Shown here piece by piece: positions 62,755 to 64,000 of a DNA stretch of 64,000 nt. The notes under the pieces are model-generated. The model saw only the letters and a list, made by a program, of their open reading frames with translations. It was not told the DNA's origin and did not search any database. The DNA comes from Bacillus sp. Cs-700. GTDB lineage: Bacteria > Bacillota > Bacilli > Bacillales > Guptibacillaceae. Position 1 is the first letter of the stretch. Each line of letters opens with the position of its first letter. The stretch spans positions 1,984,001 through 2,048,000 of the forward strand of contig NZ_CP041063.1 in NCBI RefSeq assembly GCF_011082085.1, read 5' to 3'. Position numbers and translations under genes: made by a program.

Positions 62755-63345
62755 ATGGTTTTTGACGGCATTTTAGTAGCAATTCTCGTCGGTTATTTAA
62801 GAAAAGGGAGTTTAAAAGGCTTTGCTTATCTCTCATTTCGAGCTGGATGGATCTTTCCATTGCTACTTTTCATTGAGGTTCTTATCTTTTCCTTTCAATC
62901 TACCTACGCATGGATTGGTAAACTAAGCGCACCGCTCTTTATGCTAATTTACATCGTCGGACTAACATTTCTTTGGTTAAATCGAAAAATGAACATTGGG
63001 ATCATGATTCTTTTCATCGGTGTTCTATTAAATTTCATCGTAATGGCTCTAAACGGAGGAAGAATGCCTGCATCTCTTGAATCAGCGAATATTCTAGATC
63101 CTGCTTACGCTGAAGCAATCAAAAATGGACTTTACGGAAAACATGCCGTGTTAACGGATCAAACTGCTCTCTGGTTCCTCGGCGACGTCATTCCGATTAC
63201 GGACCCTTATCCAAAAGATCAGGTAATTAGTATAGGTGACGTGATCATGAATATTGGTATTTTTATTTTCATCCAGCGCGTTATGGTTAAGACCAAACAT
63301 CCAGATACCCTCATCCAAACGCCAGCGCCTCAAAAAGGAACTTGA
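62755..63345 (+). CDS. DUF5317-type membrane protein
   Basis: 196 residues from ATG 62755 (MVFDGILVAILVGYLRKGSL). The frame is open back to 62665, but that part is basic, unlike the family, and overlaps likely promoter sequence. About five hydrophobic segments are visible, plus the conserved ALNGGRMPASLE and LGDVIPI segments. The function is unknown. The ribosome site is weak. It is followed by a 33-residue membrane protein gene (16-bp gap) and another membrane protein gene, so a small operon is likely. Confidence 0.8.
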   Translation: MVFDGILVAILVGYLRKGSLKGFAYLSFRAGWIFPLLLFIEVLIFSFQSTYAWIGKLSAPLFMLIYIVGLTFLWLNRKMNIGIMILFIGVLLNFIVMALNGGRMPASLESANILDPAYAEAIKNGLYGKHAVLTDQTALWFLGDVIPITDPYPKDQVISIGDVIMNIGIFIFIQRVMVKTKHPDTLIQTPAPQKGT

Positions 63346-63361
63346 AAGGAGGTGGACATTA

Positions 63362-63463
63362 ATGGAACGGAAAGAGGGAATTAAGCTAACAGGCATCCTT
63401 ACGAATATTGCAATTATTACTACTGCTGTTATCGCACTAACTTCTGGATTTAAATTGGTTTAA
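63362..63463 (+). CDS. 33-residue membrane microprotein
   Basis: ATG 63362 lies 8-9 nt after a perfect AAAGGAGGTG site. The product is a charged start (MERKEGIKL) and one hydrophobic helix (TGILTNIAIITTAVIALTSG) ending FKLV. The ribosome site is the best in this area, which supports a real gene despite the length. It sits between the DUF5317 gene and the last gene of the window. Function unknown. Confidence 0.65.
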   Translation: MERKEGIKLTGILTNIAIITTAVIALTSGFKLV

Positions 63464-63523
63464 TCACAAAGGAGAGGCCCTGCTTCTCCTAAAAAACTAA
63501 ATTTAAATGAGAGTGATCGAGAC

Positions 63524-64000
63524 ATGAAGGGCATCTTTCAGAAATTCAATAATGTGGTAAGCGTATATCTTGCACTCACAACAATTGCAGGAAGTTCTAT
63601 TTTCCTTACTCAGTACTTACTGACATTTCATCAAATTAACTGGAGTCTGGCCTTCACGTTCGTAGCGGCAATCCTGTTATTGAATCACTATACAATCCTA
63701 TTGCCACCAAGCGGGAACTCGTTATCGATGGATTCAGCGATTTATCTGGCAGTCCTATTTGTATTTGATCTCCATATGACGCTAACTCTTTTGCTTGTAA
63801 CCTCGATCATCTATGCTTTATACAACAAAAAAGTTGTCTGGTGGAAACATTTATTTAACTTTGCCATTTATAGCTTCATGATCATCGGTGCGTATGAAGT
63901 TTTTATGCTCTCCGGTGAATTAAGCGGCATGCTAACATTTTTCAACGTGGCCTCTTATATGTTTTCTCTGGTCGTGTACTTTAGTTTAAATGTGCTCTTA
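63524..64000 (+). CDS. polytopic membrane protein, N-terminal part cut by the window end
   Basis: An open frame from ATG 63524 to the last base, 159 codons without a stop. It shows four to five hydrophobic segments (about 10-30, 37-58, 69-95, 108-122, 140-158) separated by short loops. No catalytic domain is visible within the window. An N-terminal sensory membrane domain of a larger signalling protein (for example a phosphohydrolase or cyclase type) is possible, but this cannot be decided without the missing sequence. The ribosome site (GAGAGTGATCGAGAC) is moderate. Confidence 0.7.
   Translation, partial: MKGIFQKFNNVVSVYLALTTIAGSSIFLTQYLLTFHQINWSLAFTFVAAILLLNHYTILLPPSGNSLSMDSAIYLAVLFVFDLHMTLTLLLVTSIIYALYNKKVVWWKHLFNFAIYSFMIIGAYEVFMLSGELSGMLTFFNVASYMFSLVVYFSLNVLL

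Overview
The window looks like the chromosome of a low-GC, Gram-positive, endospore-former-type Bacillales species. The support is AT-rich sequence, strong AGGAGG-type ribosome binding sites, TTG/GTG starts, and many genes with clear Bacillus relatives (tagO, the yvyE, yjgC/yjgD, yesM/yesN and yfiB/yfiC types, SpoIID/LytB and cell-wall-binding-repeat-2 proteins). I infer a halotolerant or marine/alkaliphilic Bacillaceae. I cannot name the species and saw no tRNA, rRNA, CRISPR array or prophage.

Positions 1-17600 form an envelope polysaccharide locus. A YvyE-type gene end and tagO (+ strand) face a long minus-strand cluster. That cluster holds every step for a UDP-2,3-diacetamido-2,3-dideoxy-mannuronic-acid-type sugar (6-dehydrogenase, 3-oxidoreductase, aminotransferase, N-acetyltransferase, 2-epimerase), three GT4 glycosyltransferases, an LCP ligase, a Wzx-type flippase, a GNAT protein, a PIG-L deacetylase and a Wzy polymerase read in one frame with a Wzz-like domain. 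TagO could start the polymer, Wzx and Wzy export and polymerise it, and LCP attach it to peptidoglycan. An SGNH-like protein follows, then two large S8 proteases. These and a SpoIID-domain protein (29749-31986) each carry three cell-wall-binding repeats.

Positions 25400-35000 are the most unusual part. A 420-residue NprR-type HTH-TPR regulator is followed, after 14 bp, by an uncalled 45-codon secreted propeptide with two perfect tandem copies of a heptapeptide: a probable new receptor-peptide quorum-sensing pair. The control region of that operon carries TTGGGAAA-N44-TTTCCCAA. The same inverted repeat with exactly the same 44-nt spacing occurs once more, upstream of a cyclic-di-GMP-I riboswitch that leads a 45-residue membrane microprotein. 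A stop-broken paralogue of that microprotein lies 0.6 kb away. Several other small genes (57, 36 and 50 aa) lie here.

Positions 35000-47500 hold UDP-glucose dehydrogenase, two-gene formate dehydrogenase (alpha subunit plus DUF1641), the conserved transglutaminase / alpha-E / circularly permuted ATP-grasp trio, and a sugar ABC importer. The importer promoter shows two direct repeats and an overlapping cre-like site. Positions 47500-53300 carry a YdcF protein, an alpha/beta hydrolase, and a three-component sensor (periplasmic-binding-protein-like sensor, YesM-type kinase, YesN-type regulator) that is a good candidate regulator of the importer.

Positions 53280-57060 contain a 1128-residue polytopic membrane protein bracketed by two inverted copies of a REP-like palindrome. 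Beyond it are a heterodimeric ABC exporter, mannose-6-phosphate isomerase with a ROK sugar kinase, and at the right edge a DUF5317-type membrane protein, a 33-residue membrane protein and the start of another membrane protein cut by the window end.
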